Assembly: GCA_047967505.1 (NCBI GenBank)
Contig: CM106540.1
Strand: one strand, 5' to 3'
Source of the DNA: Dipteris shenzhenensis
Taxonomy: Eukaryota; Polypodiophyta; Polypodiopsida; Gleicheniales
Length of the DNA: 64,000 nt
Position 1 is the first letter of the stretch. Each line of letters starts with the position of its first letter. The position numbers and the translations under genes are program-made. The notes under the pieces were generated by a model. It saw only the letters and a list, made by a program, of their open reading frames with translations. It was not told where the DNA came from and searched no databases. Of this stretch, positions 44,125 through 55,659 are shown piece by piece.

Positions 44125-45063
44125 TGGAGAATGGCATTGTTTGGAGAATGGCACTGGCGCCATTCTCCACAACATCATATGAATATTTGAAGAATGGCAC
44201 TAATGCCATTCATCACATAGGGAATTTCTCCTCAATTGACCATCTAGCTTGATTTTTAGACCTTATGACCTAAGATTTTTAGACATTTTTAAACCTTAGG
44301 GCCATAACAATTCGACCATATGCCATTATAGTTTTGACCATTTGCCACCATGGCTCAATCCTTTGACCTCATGCAAATGATTTCCACCATATGTAAAAGA
44401 TTTGGTCATAAAACTCTTCATAGGTTATCACCATATGGATAAGGTTTTGACCAAGAGAGAGAGAGAGAGAGAGATGGACAATGGTACCAGTGCCATTCTC
44501 TAACCATCATCTGTGACAATTTGACATGCATGGAATAATTTGAACTCTATATGAGTTGAACTTTAGATAATGGCACTGGTGCCATTCTCCACATCATATG
44601 AATATTTGAAGAATGGCGCTAGTGCCATTCATACATAGAGAATGGAGAATGGCACTGGTGCCACACTCCTCAATCCTTGTGATTGATGGCATAGGTGCCG
44701 ATATCAATATTTTACTCATATGCTGTGGTGGACAATGGCACTGGTGCCATTCTCTAACCATCATCTGTGATAACATTGACATCTAGGGAATGGGACCTGA
44801 ACCATTGTGTGTAATCCATGAGATTAATCAATATATGGCTAAAGTTTTGACCATCTAGCCTGATGTTTAGACATTATGTCCTAAGATTTTAAAACCTTTT
44901 TAGACCTTAGAGCCATAATATTTGGACCATATGGCATTATATTTTTGACCGTTTGCCACCATGGCTTAATTCTCTAGCCTCATGCAATTGATTTTCACCA
45001 TAACCAAAAGATTTGGCCATAAAACTCTTCATAGGTTATCACTATATGGATAAGGTTTTGACC

Positions 45064-45101
<38 letters not shown>

Positions 45102-47019
45102 ATGATATGAATATTTTGAGCCAATCATCACATGCAGAATCGAGAATGGCACTAGTGTCATTCTCCTCAATCCATGTGTGTCATTCTCCTCAAACCATGT
45201 GTGCCATTCTCCTCAATGCAATACCATTCATCACATGGAGACTGGAGAATGGTGAATGGGACTTGTGACATTCTCCTCAATCCTTGTGATTAATGGCATA
45301 AATGCCACTATGAATATAATCATATGGCACCAGTGCCACTCTCTAACCATCATCTGTGATAATTTGACATACATGAAATAATTTGAATTCTATATGAGTT
45401 GAAGTTTGGAGAATGGCACTGGTGCCATTCTCCACAACATCATATGCATATTTGAAGAATGTCACTAGTGCCATTCATACATAGAGAATGGAGAATGGCA
45501 CTGGTGCCATTCTCCTCAATCCATGTGTGTCATTTTCCTTAATCCAATGGCATTCATCTCATGGAGAATGGAGAATGGCACTGGTGCCATTCTCCTCAAT
45601 CCAATGCCAATCATCACATGCAGAATCGAGAATGGCACTGGTGTCATTCTCCTCAATCCATGTGTGTCATTCTCCACAACATCATATGCATATTTGAAGA
45701 ATAATCCACGTTTGACATACATGAAATAATTTGAATTCTATATGAGTTGAAGTTTGGAGAATGGCACTGGTGCCATTCTCCACCATCATATGCATATTTG
45801 AAGAATGGCACTAGTGCCATTCATACATAGAGAATGGAGAATGGCACCAGTGCCATTCTCCTCAATCCATGTGTGTCATTTTCCTTAATCCAATGGCATT
45901 CATCTCATGGAGAATGGAGAATGGCACTGGTGTCATTCTCCTCAATCCAATGCCAATCATCACATATGCAGAATCGAGAATGGCACTGGTGTCATTCTCC
46001 TCAATCCATGTGTGTCATTCTCCTCAAACCATGTGTGCCATTCTCCTCAATGCAATACCATTCATCACATGGAGACTGGAGAATGGTGAATGGGACTTGT
46101 GACATTCTCCTCAATCCTTGTGATTAATGGCATAGGTGCCCCTATGAATATAATCATATGGCACCAGTGCCACTCTCTAACCATCATCTGTGACAATTTG
46201 ACATACATGAAATAATTTGAATTCTATATGAGTTGAAGTTTGGAGAATGGCACTGGTGCCATTCTCCACAACATCATATGCATATTTGAAGAATGGCACT
46301 AGTGCCATTCATACATAGAGAATGGAGAATGGCACTGGTGCCATTCTCCTCAATCCATGTGTGTCATTTTCCTTAATCCAATGGCATTCATCTCATGGAG
46401 AATGGAGAATGGCACTGGTGTCATTCTCCTCAATCCAATGCCAATCATCACATGCAAAATCGAGAATGGCACTGGTGTCATTCTCCTCAATCCATGTGTG
46501 TCATTCTCCTCAAACCATGTGTGCCATTCTCCTCAATGCAATACCATTCATCACATGGAGACTAGAGAATGGTGAATGGGACTTGTGACATTCTCCTCAA
46601 TCCTTGTGATTAATGGCATAGGTGCCACTGTGAATATAGTCATATGGCACCAGTGCCACTCTCTAACCATCATCTGTGATAATTTGACATACATGAAATA
46701 ATTTGAATTCTATATGAGTTGAAGTTTGGAGAATGGAACTGGTGCCATTCTCCACAACATCATATGCATATTTGAAGAATGGCACTAGTGCCATTCATAC
46801 ATAGAGAATGGAGAATGGCACTGGTGCCATTCTACTCAATCCTTGTGATTAATGGCACATGTGTCAATCTCAATATTATAATCATATGGTGTGGTGGACT
46901 ATGGCACCAGTGCCATTCTCTAACCATCATTTTTGACAACATTGACATCTAGGGAATCAGACCTGAACCATTGTGTCAATCCATGAGATTAATCACTATA
47001 TGGTTAAAATATTGACCAT
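44125..47019. repeat. Palindromic repeat block III with a 486-bp higher-order repeat
   Basis: Dense copies of the inverted repeat with arms GGAGAATGGCAC / GTGCCATTCTCC and spacers TCAATCCATGTGTGTC, ACATCATATGCATATTTGAA and CATACATAGAGAATG. TTTGACATACATGAAATAAT recurs at 45,363, 45,711, 46,197 and 46,683; the last two intervals are exactly 486 bp. A second shared unit (TTGACCATCTAGC, GACCTAAGATTTTTAGAC, ATTTGGTCATAAAACTCTTC) starts at 44,236 and recurs at 44,849 and, beyond gypsy B, at 55,663. GA tracts lie at 44,455 and 45,066. Confidence 0.95.
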
Positions 47020-48912
47020 TGTGACATGAAGTTGGGGGTAATAAACTTCACGCACCTCTTCACTTCCTGCAGCATTCGAACTGACTGCCAAAGATACTTA
47101 TCATCGAGAATGAGACATTAGAAAGAAGCTTTTATGCCAAGATACCACACCATACTTTCCTCCCTTAGATGAGAATGAAGATGGTAACATCCCAAGTGAT
47201 GTTGTGGTCAAGCATAGGGAGAAGGAAAGGATCAGCAGAGGCCATAATCTCAGCGAGCCAGTCTGCACCAAAGAGAAGAGCGATACATTGTTGAAAGAAG
47301 ATCTTGCGGCTCAACATAACATGAACTGATATATATCGAGGAGTTTGAAGGGGCTGATTAGGTCGGATGGGTAGATTCCGAGGAAACATTGCACCTCCTT
47401 CATAGACACCTTTATACTTAGCTCAAAACACTCTACAAACTATCATTAGATACAGAGACCTATAACTTTTAGTAGAGACATGATATCAAAGATTCAAGTA
47501 TACAAAGAGATGCGCCCTGAGATAGGCTTCGCGCTGATATAAGTTTCATTGAAAACAGAAAGATGGTTGAAGAGATATGGACAGTTTACTAGAAGGGGGT
47601 AAAAACTGTCATGAAAATAAACTGTCAAACATAGAGACTCATAACTTTTTGCAGCTATATCTGATTCAAGATCTGATTATATAGAACATGCTCCTTGAAG
47701 AGAGCTTCACGCTGATATAAATTTCATTACAATCGGACTACCGGAGCAGAAATTTATGAGCAAAACACTAACAGGGGGTCAAACTATCATGAAAACTACC
47801 CTCCACCCAGGCTAATTTCGCCTGAGCAGGATGCTCCCTCAAGACTCCACCTTCATCAACGATCCACCCCTCATATATTTTGCCTAGAAGAGGGGAAGAA
47901 GTTTGCATAGTGGCTCGGGAAACAAATGGACCATGTGTGCACAGTGAGCAGCCGAATAGAAAGAACTTTTAAGGCTTTGAAAGAAAGAAAAGGGAAGAGA
48001 CACTCAAGAGAGAGAGAACCTAAAGTGACCTTCATTACAAATAGAGTGAGAATCCACCTCAACACTACAAACACAAGGGAGAAGAAGAGGTTTCATACAT
48101 ACACGAGGGAGCGGAAGCTCCAAGACTACTCATAGAGAGAGAATAAACTAGAGAGAGAAGGACTCAAGAGTCTACATAAGAGAATATCTACAAGAGGAAG
48201 AGAAGGCTCATGGAAGAGGCTTGGGGAGACTAGAACTACAGCAACATAAGGCCTAATGGTAGAAGAGATTCTGATGAACAAGGGAGAGGAGGGCTCCTTT
48301 TATAGAGATTTTGTTACCCTCCTTCACCCATTTACAATTGCTGCCTGTAGATTCCTTTCCCCATCAATCACATAAGCACGTATGTCACCATCCATGTCCT
48401 TTTTGGCTACTCTTGCCATGTGTCCCATCAAAAGATGCTCAAGACTCTTAAAATATTAAGAAAGTCAAGAGTCTGCTCACATGGAGCCCGTAGGGACCCT
48501 CTCTTTTCCACATGTCCACATCCTCGTTATTCCACATAGGAGTTCTAGAAGGATTCCTCTTGACTTCACACTCCTCCACATGCCTTCCACACGCTTGGCA
48601 TGTGGCCTCTCTTATATTATTGGAACACATGGACATGAGCCCACCTCTTTATATGACTCACTCTTCCTATTTTCTAAAAAACTCATAATATCCCATACAC
48701 AAATAACTCTTACCCCATACCAAGGTATTTATAATTCATACCTATGGTATTTACAATGAGCCATTCCACTCATCCTCTCCATCCCATACAATATCATAGA
48801 AAATCAAAATAAGTGAGAGCCACTAGGCTATCACTTGATACTCAAACTCTTATCAAACATAGAGAAAAACAATACCAATGCCAAATTAAAAATATCAATT
48901 TTGGGCGTCACA
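47020..48912 (-). repeat. 3' LTR of gypsy B
   Basis: 1,893 bp, paired with 53,845-55,659. It shares B-specific variants (GACTGCCAAAGATACTTATC) that differ from element A (GATTGCCAAAGATATTTATC). Confidence 0.93.
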
Positions 48913-49250
48913 TCTTTCCCCCCCCAGCAAATCCTCTCTAGTACAGAGAGGGTCTGCTGGCCCTCAAGGTGGTTGAGCATAGAAGAATTTAAGGTGATAC
49001 TCATTGGTGCATCCGGGTATCACCATGCCATCAATGTCCTCAAGCTGATAGGTTCCATTCGTGACATTCATATACATCCTTATGGAGGCATGGCCAAAAG
49101 TAACCAATCTCTGCTTCTGTTGTGGAGTTAACCCTTGAGGAAACATGCCTTCTTCCACATATTGCTAAACATCTTGTAGTTTTGGCCATCCAGTGTCTAC
49201 CCAAGAAACCACCCCCCGGTCTGGCACTACAATGGCTTTAGCTAACTCAT
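48913..49250 (-). pseudogene. Integrase remnant of gypsy B
   Basis: Polypurine tract GGGGGGGAAAGA (48,913 on), then the last integrase codons (TNGTYQLEDIDGMVIPGCTN). These are joined to a 40-bp piece of the zinc region and then to the end of RNase H (GLTPQQKQRLV). Compared with A, the equivalents of about 33,175-34,025 and 34,065-34,240 are missing, so the whole catalytic core is gone. Confidence 0.9.
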
Positions 49251-50058
49251 CTGCCCTTTGATTTTCTTTTCTGTTTATATGAACAAACTTGCAAAAATCA
49301 AACTGACTACATAGTGCCATAGCCTTTTGATTAAGCTCCTTCAAATGAGGACTTCTTGTCTAGTAATGCCCTTGCATTTGCTTTATAATAAGCTGAGAAT
49401 CTCCTCTTACTTCCAATTCTTTAACTTGACTTTGAAGACAACCCTCCAAACCAAGAATCAAAGCATTATACTCAGCTGCATTGTTAGTTGTGATACCTGG
49501 AAACTCTTGTCCTCTTGCCCATACCTCTTGACCTTCAGGATTCATCAAGACTATCCCCCCGGCTCCTTGTTGGCATGAAGGACTAAAAGCCCCATAAAAA
49601 TACAAAACAAAAGCTGTTGATGGTGTATCCCTTTCATCTTTAATGTTCTCCTTACATTTCTTTTCTTCTCCTAGATCCTCCCGCCCTGTGAGCAAATCTG
49701 CCATAGTGGACCTAGTGGTATTTTCAATGACAAAAGAGAAAGAGAACTCTTGAAGCTCTGACAACCATTTTGCAAATCTCCCCCCAGGATTAGGCTTGCA
49801 AACTAGGTATGCTAACACAGACTAAGAGGTAAGGAAGAAAAATGGTCACGGTAATAAATACAAGCGAAACTTTCTGATGGAAAATACCAAAGAGAGAGCT
49901 TGCTGCTCCATTTCTTCATACCTTGTTTCCACATCTATAAGCTGTCGGCTGGCATAATAGATGGGTTACATTCTACTTGCCTCTCCTTTTTGTAGCAATA
50001 CAGCACCAACTGAATGCAAAGATACACTTGGATTTACATAAAAGTCTTGAGACCACAA
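49250..50058 (-). pseudogene. RNase H region of gypsy B
   Basis: NPGGRFAKWLSELQEFSFSF, then the second RNase H VLYFYGAFSPSCQQGAGGIV, TNNAAEYNALILGLEGCL and VRGDSQLIIKQMQGHY followed by a stop. The first catalytic Asp of the second RNase H (FDGAF in A) is Tyr here. Further stops and frameshifts lie at 49,820-50,055. Confidence 0.9.
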
Positions 50059-50801
50059 TCACGAGGGCTTCAATATTGGGCCCTTACTCATGGCCTCCTT
50101 AAGTTGCTGGAAAGACTCTTGTTGCTCCACACCCCATTGGAAACAAACTCCTTTTCTTGTCAACAACTTCATGGGATGCACTATCTCTGTGAAATCATCA
50201 CAAAAGCATTGATAATACTTGCTCTTTCCTAGAATTCTGTGAACACCAGTGACACTCTCAGGATTTGGCAATGCCATGATTGCTTGAACCTTGTCAGGAT
50301 CCATTTGCAGGCCTTCTTGAGACACAATATGCCCCAACAAGACTACTTTTGTTTGAGCCAAATGACACTTGCTAGGATTTAGACACCCTTTTGCTTCATC
50401 AATCCTAGCTAAGGCCATCTTTAACTTCTCCATGTGATCTATGCGCTGAGAATAAATGCAAAAATCATCCAAAAACACCCGTATGAACTTTCCCAAGTAA
50501 GGCTCTAGGACTTGACTCATGAACCTTTGAAATGTAGCTGGTGCATTGGTCAACCCAAAAGGCATCACTCTGTAAGCAAAAACTCCCCAAGGCGTGACGA
50601 ATGATGTTTTCTTTTGATCTTCCTCCCGAATACGAATTTGAAAGTATCCAGAATACCCATCACATACAGAATACATCTCATGCCCTGCTACTTGGTCTAG
50701 TATTTCATCTTGAAATGGCAAAGGAAAATGATCCCTCTTAGTGCATGCATTCAAAGGACGAAATTCCACACAAACTCGCCACTTATTTCCTTTCTTTGGT
50801 G
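50059..50801 (-). pseudogene. RT core of gypsy B (part after MITE)
   Basis: Minus-strand frame of 236 codons: EFRPLNACTKRDHFPLPFQD, VCDGYSGYFQIRIREEDQKK, TSFVTPWGVFAYRVMPFGLT, NAPATFQRFM, and FIRVFLDDFCIYSQ with FLDD at the catalytic site, then HIVSQEGLQMDPDKVQAI and NPESVTGVHRILGKSKYYQC. This is a well-preserved gypsy RT palm and thumb. Upstream it is interrupted at PKKGNKWRV by a MITE. Confidence 0.93.
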
Positions 50802-51047
50802 CTCGGGGGGGTCACTCATCATATGTAACCCTATCACGTGAGTTCAACAGAAGGATTTTTTTAATTTCCAAAATTTACAGAAATAAATATACATAAGGGA
50901 CTATTTAAAATAGTTTTGAAAAAAATTTACAGATTTGTATAGAAAAGGGGTACATTTTATTAATGAAAAATTTACAGATAAGGGATTTTAGAAATAGGCC
51001 TTGAACGCACGTGATATAGAGGGTTTATACATAGTGACCCCCCCGAG
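50802..51047. mobile_element. MITE in the RT of gypsy B (hAT-like, 8-bp TSD)
   Basis: 246 bp with 15-bp inverted ends CTCGGGGGGGTCACT / AGTGACCCCCCCGAG. The direct repeat CTTTGGTG is perfect at 50,794-50,801 and 51,048-51,055. The sequence matches 15,551-15,797 in inverted orientation. It interrupts the RT codons between SPVVVTPK and KWRVC. Confidence 0.95.
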
Positions 51048-51055
51048 CTTTGGTG

Positions 51056-51242
51056 TGACAACTACAGGAGATATCCATTCTGAATCATCAATAGGAAAGA
51101 TGAATCCCACCTCAAGGAGTTGTGTTACCTCTTTCTTTAGTGCCTCAGCTTGGATCACCCCAAATCACCTTAAGCGTTGCACAACTGGCTTGCTTTCTGG
51201 CTTCAACTAAATCTTGTGCTCCACAAGAGAGACTGGCCGAAC
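51056..51242 (-). pseudogene. RT N-terminus of gypsy B (part before MITE)
   Basis: Frame with two or three stops: LKPESKPVVQRLR, FGVIQAEALKKEVTQLLEVG and FIFPIDDSEWISPVVVTPK, the conserved start of gypsy RT. It follows directly on the gag-protease frame, which ends FATRYS. Confidence 0.88.
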
Positions 51243-53225
51243 CTATGAATACCTTGTTGCAAAGAGACATGGAAAATCATCTAGCATATCTAAGTACTGG
51301 AGCTTCTCACTACCGGATAGAGAATCACCAAGAAGCTCTTCATTGCGTTGGCGTCGTTTAATGTGCTCCACATCCTCCACATGAAGTGTCTCTACAGGAT
51401 CTTCTTGCACCACCACCTTGTTCCTTCCTGACTCATCCCGATCAGCACCAAGACACAGACCAAAGGCCACTCCTTCCAACTCACCCTCTGAGTTGGAATC
51501 CTTGGAGCTACACCTTGTCTCTTCTTCTTCATCGGTTAAACTCTCTGATGTTGAAGACTCCTCCTTGACAACTTCCTTTTTGCACCTTCTGATGTTGTAG
51601 CACACCTTCTTATCATTTCCCTGCAAAATCAATTCTCTAGTATCCCACTTTTGAACAGCCTTCACCTTGCGTAGCCAAGGCCTTCCCAAAATCAATGGAT
51701 AGGCACGTGCATCTGGCTTGGTAGGGATCACCTGAAAAGTAGTCGGCACAGAAATTCCACATACATCCACTTCTAGATTCTTCACAACTCCGAAGGTCTT
51801 AACCCTAGTGTTGTCAGCCAATTTGATGCGATAAGGAGAGGTAGTACTAGAGTATTTTAAATCAGCATCAATCATGGTTTTCTCACTCATGACATTAATC
51901 GATGCACCTCCATCAATGTACACATTAGAAATCACTTGAGCATCAATGATCACATCAACCATAGGTACATCATCACCAACATCTATATCTACCTTTTGAA
52001 CAATAGGATTGGCACTTTTCTTCTTTTTCTTCTTTGACACCCTTGTGCTTACTAGTTTTCCCCATTCCTTCCGTAGTTTTGGAGACAGAGCAAGTAATTG
52101 ACCAAAGGTGATATGAGCTTCCTTTTCTTTAAGGTCGGACAACAAGTCATAGCTTCCAATTCCTTGTCCTAAAGGAAAGTCTGACTGGCTAATTCTCCTT
52201 CTAGATGCCTTCTTTTTCTTACTACGGTGTTCCTCTTCCTGATGTTCCTCATCTACTTCTTCCTTGCTTTCTTCTTCTTCTTTTGCTTTACCACGCCCCC
52301 GTTTAGCCATCATTACCTCTCTTTCCTCATCCCCTGAAGAAGCTTCTAACAAGGATACTTGTTTTTCTTCTTTCTTTCTCAATCTAGGACACTCGGGGTG
52401 ATAGTGACCTTTTTCATTACATTCATAGCAAGTGACCCCACTCCTATCTCGAGGCCTATCTTCACTCTTTGATGCTCTAGGTTGTCGTGCATTAACCAAA
52501 TGCAATTTCAAATCAGCAAACTCTGCCATCAATTGGGAGATATTATGATCTAACTCAGAGGACTTTGGTACCTGAGAAGTGCCCATTACCTCCACCTTAG
52601 AAGTTGAAGCTGTTGAAGACACAAAAGAGGATTCAATCTTTAGAGAAGCTTCTTTCTTGGTCGCAATGCAAAGTGCCTCCACGTATGTTGTTGGATCTTT
52701 ACTCATTACCTTTGAGTGAAGACGAGGCTCTAAAGCCATAACAAATTTGCTCATCTTTAAGTGCTCCATCCCTGAGAGACTTTGAGGGGCCGATGATGCA
52801 GATGCCACAGCTCGCAAAGCTGCCCTTTCATACTTTGTCCATAAAGTTTCATATCGGATTGCCAATGCAGAGACCAACTCACCCTCTCCTTGACAGAACC
52901 GGTCCAACTGCAACATCAAAGAATTTGGCGACTCCACTGCCCCAAATCTCTACTTCATTGCTGCCACCACTTGGTCCCAGTCCTCCTTGGTAGAGTTCGG
53001 CAAGGTCTCATGCCAACTCAAGGCTACACCTTCAAGAAAATCAGGCCAAATCTCCGCCCGATCCTTCATGGACCATCCAGAAAGCCGGCATCCTCGAACA
53101 AAATCCCGAAGATAAGACTCCGGGTCCTCCCCTTGGGTCCCTCGAAACAGTGGAATCTTCACCATGATGAAACACAAAAAGGAAACACCAAGATCCAAAT
53201 AATATCCCAAACAAGATCCGAACAA
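51243..53225 (-). pseudogene. Gag-protease of gypsy B
   Basis: Gag starts MVKIPLFRGTQGEDPESYL at about 53,168 and is stopped once after VVAAMK (about 52,950), where A has Gln. It then runs open for 564 codons (52,937-51,243) through the zinc knuckle CYECNEKGHYHPEC, the charged linker, the protease IDGGASINVMSE and LILGRPWLRKVKAVQKW, and a Ser/Glu-rich tail (SSTSESLTDEEEETRC). Gag and protease are in one frame, which shows that the shift seen in A is secondary. Without the single nonsense codon this would be an intact gag-protease frame. Confidence 0.92.
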
Positions 53226-53239
53226 GATCCCACAGAGCC

Positions 53240-53769
53240 TTAGTATACCAAGACCAACTTATTATGCATAACCACTTGTTGAAAACCCTCCACAATGTGA
53301 TCCTCAACAAAATCTTCAAAAATAAGTGACCAACCAGCACCATGAAAACATTGTGTATACATGCATTCTAGAATCACCCTTCTCACAATAGGAAGTGCAC
53401 ATAAAAGCTTCAAGATATTGTAATCTTCATCATTTGCATAGCAAAAGAAGTCGAAAGCATTAAGAATCACCACTCCACTGTTATAGTCGAAAACTACCCA
53501 AAGACTCAACTCTTCTTCACACCAAGCTGCCAGTGCATGGATCAATCCCCAATTTATCATTGTGCCTGCTGCCGGCGTTGTCGATTCACCAACATATTCA
53601 ACAATGCAAACATAAAGGATATGATCATGGTGACTGTGCGAATAGCTTGAGCATCACCTTCACAATCTTCAAGTTCTCTTAAACGGGTTGCAATCTCTTC
53701 TAACGGAGATCTTCCAGGCATCTTCTTTATCTCATACAAACACATGCCTCTTCTAGGCATAACATGCAA
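53240..53769 (-). CDS. Small ORFs upstream of gag in gypsy B
   Basis: First frame (53,557-53,769, 70 codons): MPRRGMCLYEIKKMPGRSPL then EEIATRLRELEDCEGD, ending in a hydrophobic MIISFMFALLNMLVNRQRR. Second frame (53,240-53,560): NWGLIHALAAWCEEELSLWV, FFCYANDEDYNILKLLCALP and so on, over 95% identical to that of A by eye. The frames overlap by four bases (ATGA). Function unknown. Confidence 0.55.
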
Positions 53770-53799
53770 TCAAGTATACCCGAGACCGTTTAGTAAGGT

Positions 53800-53844
53800 G
53801 GGATGAATCCAATACCAAACGTACCTGGCGTCTCCACCAAAAGA
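53800..53844 (-). other. Primer site region of gypsy B
   Basis: The minus strand after the LTR reads TCTTT then TGGTGGAGACGCCAGGTACG, differing from A (GCGGGG) in the middle. tRNA not identified. Confidence 0.45.
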
Positions 53845-55659
53845 TGTGACATGAAGTTGGGGGTAATAAACTTCACGCACCTCTTCACTTCCTGTAGCAT
53901 TCGAACTGACTGCCAAAGATACTTATCATCGAGAATGAGACATTAGAAAGAAGCTTTTATGCCAAGATACCACACCATACTTTCCTCCCTTAGATGAGAA
54001 TGAAGATGGTAACATCCCAAGTGATGTTGTAGTTAAGCATAGGGAGAAGGAAAGGATCAGCAGAGGCCATAATCTCAGCGAGCCAGTCTGCACCAAAGAG
54101 AAGAGCGATACGTTGTTGAAAGAAGATCTTGCATCTCATCATGACATGAACTCATATATATCAAGGAGTTTGAAGGGGCTGATTAGGTCGGATGGGTAGA
54201 TTCCGAGGAAACATTGCACCTCCTTCATAGACACCTTTATACTTAGCTCAAAACACTCTACAAACTGTCATTAGACACAGAGTTCTATAACTTTTAGTAG
54301 AGACATGATATCAAAGATTCAAGTACACAAAGAGATGCGCCCTGAGATGGGCTTCGCGCTGATATAAGTTTCATTGAAAACAGACAAATGGTTGAAGAGA
54401 TATGGACAGTTTACTAGAAGGGGGTAAAAACTATCATGAAAACAGACTGTCAAACACAGAGACTCATAACTTTTTGCAACTGTGACTACCGAGAAGAAAG
54501 TTATTAGCAAAACACTAACAGGGGGTCAAACTATCATGAAAACTACCCTCCACCCAGGCTAATTTCGCCTGAGCAGGATGCTCCCTTAAGACTCCACCTT
54601 CATCAACGATCCACCCCTCATAGATTTTGCCTAGAAGAGAGGAAGAAGTTTGCATAGTGGCTCAGGAAATAAATGGACTATGTGTGCACAGTGAGCAGCC
54701 GAATAGAAAGAACTTTTAAGGCTTTGAAAGAAAGAAAAGGGAAGAGACACTCAAGAGAGAGAGAACCTAAAGTAACCTTCATTACAAATAGAGTGAGAAT
54801 CCATCTCAACACTACAAACACAAGGGAGAAGAAGAGGTTTCATACATACACGAGGGAGCGGAAGCTCCAAGACTACTCATAGAGAGAGAATAAACTAGAG
54901 AGAGAAGGACTCAAGAGTCTACATAAGAGAATATCTACAAGAGGAAGAGAAGGCTCATGGAAGAGGCTTGGGGAGACTAGAACTACAGCAACATAAGGCC
55001 TAATGGTAGAAGAGATTCTGATGAACAAGGGAGAGGAGGGCTCCTTTTATAGAGATTTTGTTACCCTCCTTTACCCATTTACAATTGTTGCCTGTAGATT
55101 CCTTTCCCCATCAATCACATAAGCACGTATGTCACCATCCATGTCCTTTTTGGCTACTCTTGCCATGTGTCCCATCAAAAGATGCTCAAGACTCTTAAAA
55201 TATTAAGAAAGTGAAGAGTCTCCTCACATGGAGCCCATAGGGACCCTCTCTTTTCCACATGTCCACATCCTCCTTATTCCACATAGGAGTTCTAGAAGGA
55301 TTCCTCTTGACTTCACACTCCTCCACATGCCTTCCACACGCTTGGCATGTGGCCTCTCTTATATTATTGGAACACATGGGCATGAGCCCACCTCTTTATA
55401 TGACTCACTCTTCCTATGTTCTAAAAAACTCATAATATCCCATACACAAATAACTCTTACCCCATACCAAGGTATTTATAATTCATACCTATGGTATTTA
55501 CAATGAGCCATTCCACTCATCCTCTCCATCCCATACAATATCATAGAAAATAGAAATAATTGAGAGCCGCTAGGCTATCACTTGATACTCAAACTCTTAT
55601 CAAACATAGAGAAAAACAATACCAATGCCAAATTAAAAATATCAATTTTTGGCGTCACA
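53845..55659 (-). repeat. 5' LTR of gypsy B
   Basis: 1,815 bp, about 80 bp shorter than its partner because of one deletion at about 54,482 (after CATAACTTTTTGCAACTG). A TATA box on the minus strand lies at about 55,043-55,053. Confidence 0.93.

Larger units (their letters stand above)
47020..55659 (-). mobile_element. Ty3/gypsy element B (Tat-like), minus strand
   Basis: 8,640 bp, LTRs at 47,020-48,912 and 53,845-55,659, flanked by a 4-bp duplication CCAT (47,016-47,019 and 55,660-55,663). It inserted into the palindromic array: joining the flanks gives GACCATCTAGCC, as in the uninterrupted copies at 44,238 and 44,851. It carries gag-protease, RT and part of RNase H; integrase is deleted and a MITE sits in the RT. 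Confidence 0.95.

Noticed and set aside
45488-46588. Several reading frames reading MENGTGAILLNP-like protein, here and at 40,003-41,109 and 58,019-58,800
   Set aside because: They are translations of the palindromic repeat in different frames and both strands; they vary with each repeat unit and contain no domain.
44125-47019. CRISPR-like array (short palindromic repeats with spacers)
   Set aside because: Spacers are themselves repeated in fixed order, repeats are degenerate and spacing is irregular. The surroundings are plant retrotransposons and no cas genes are present.
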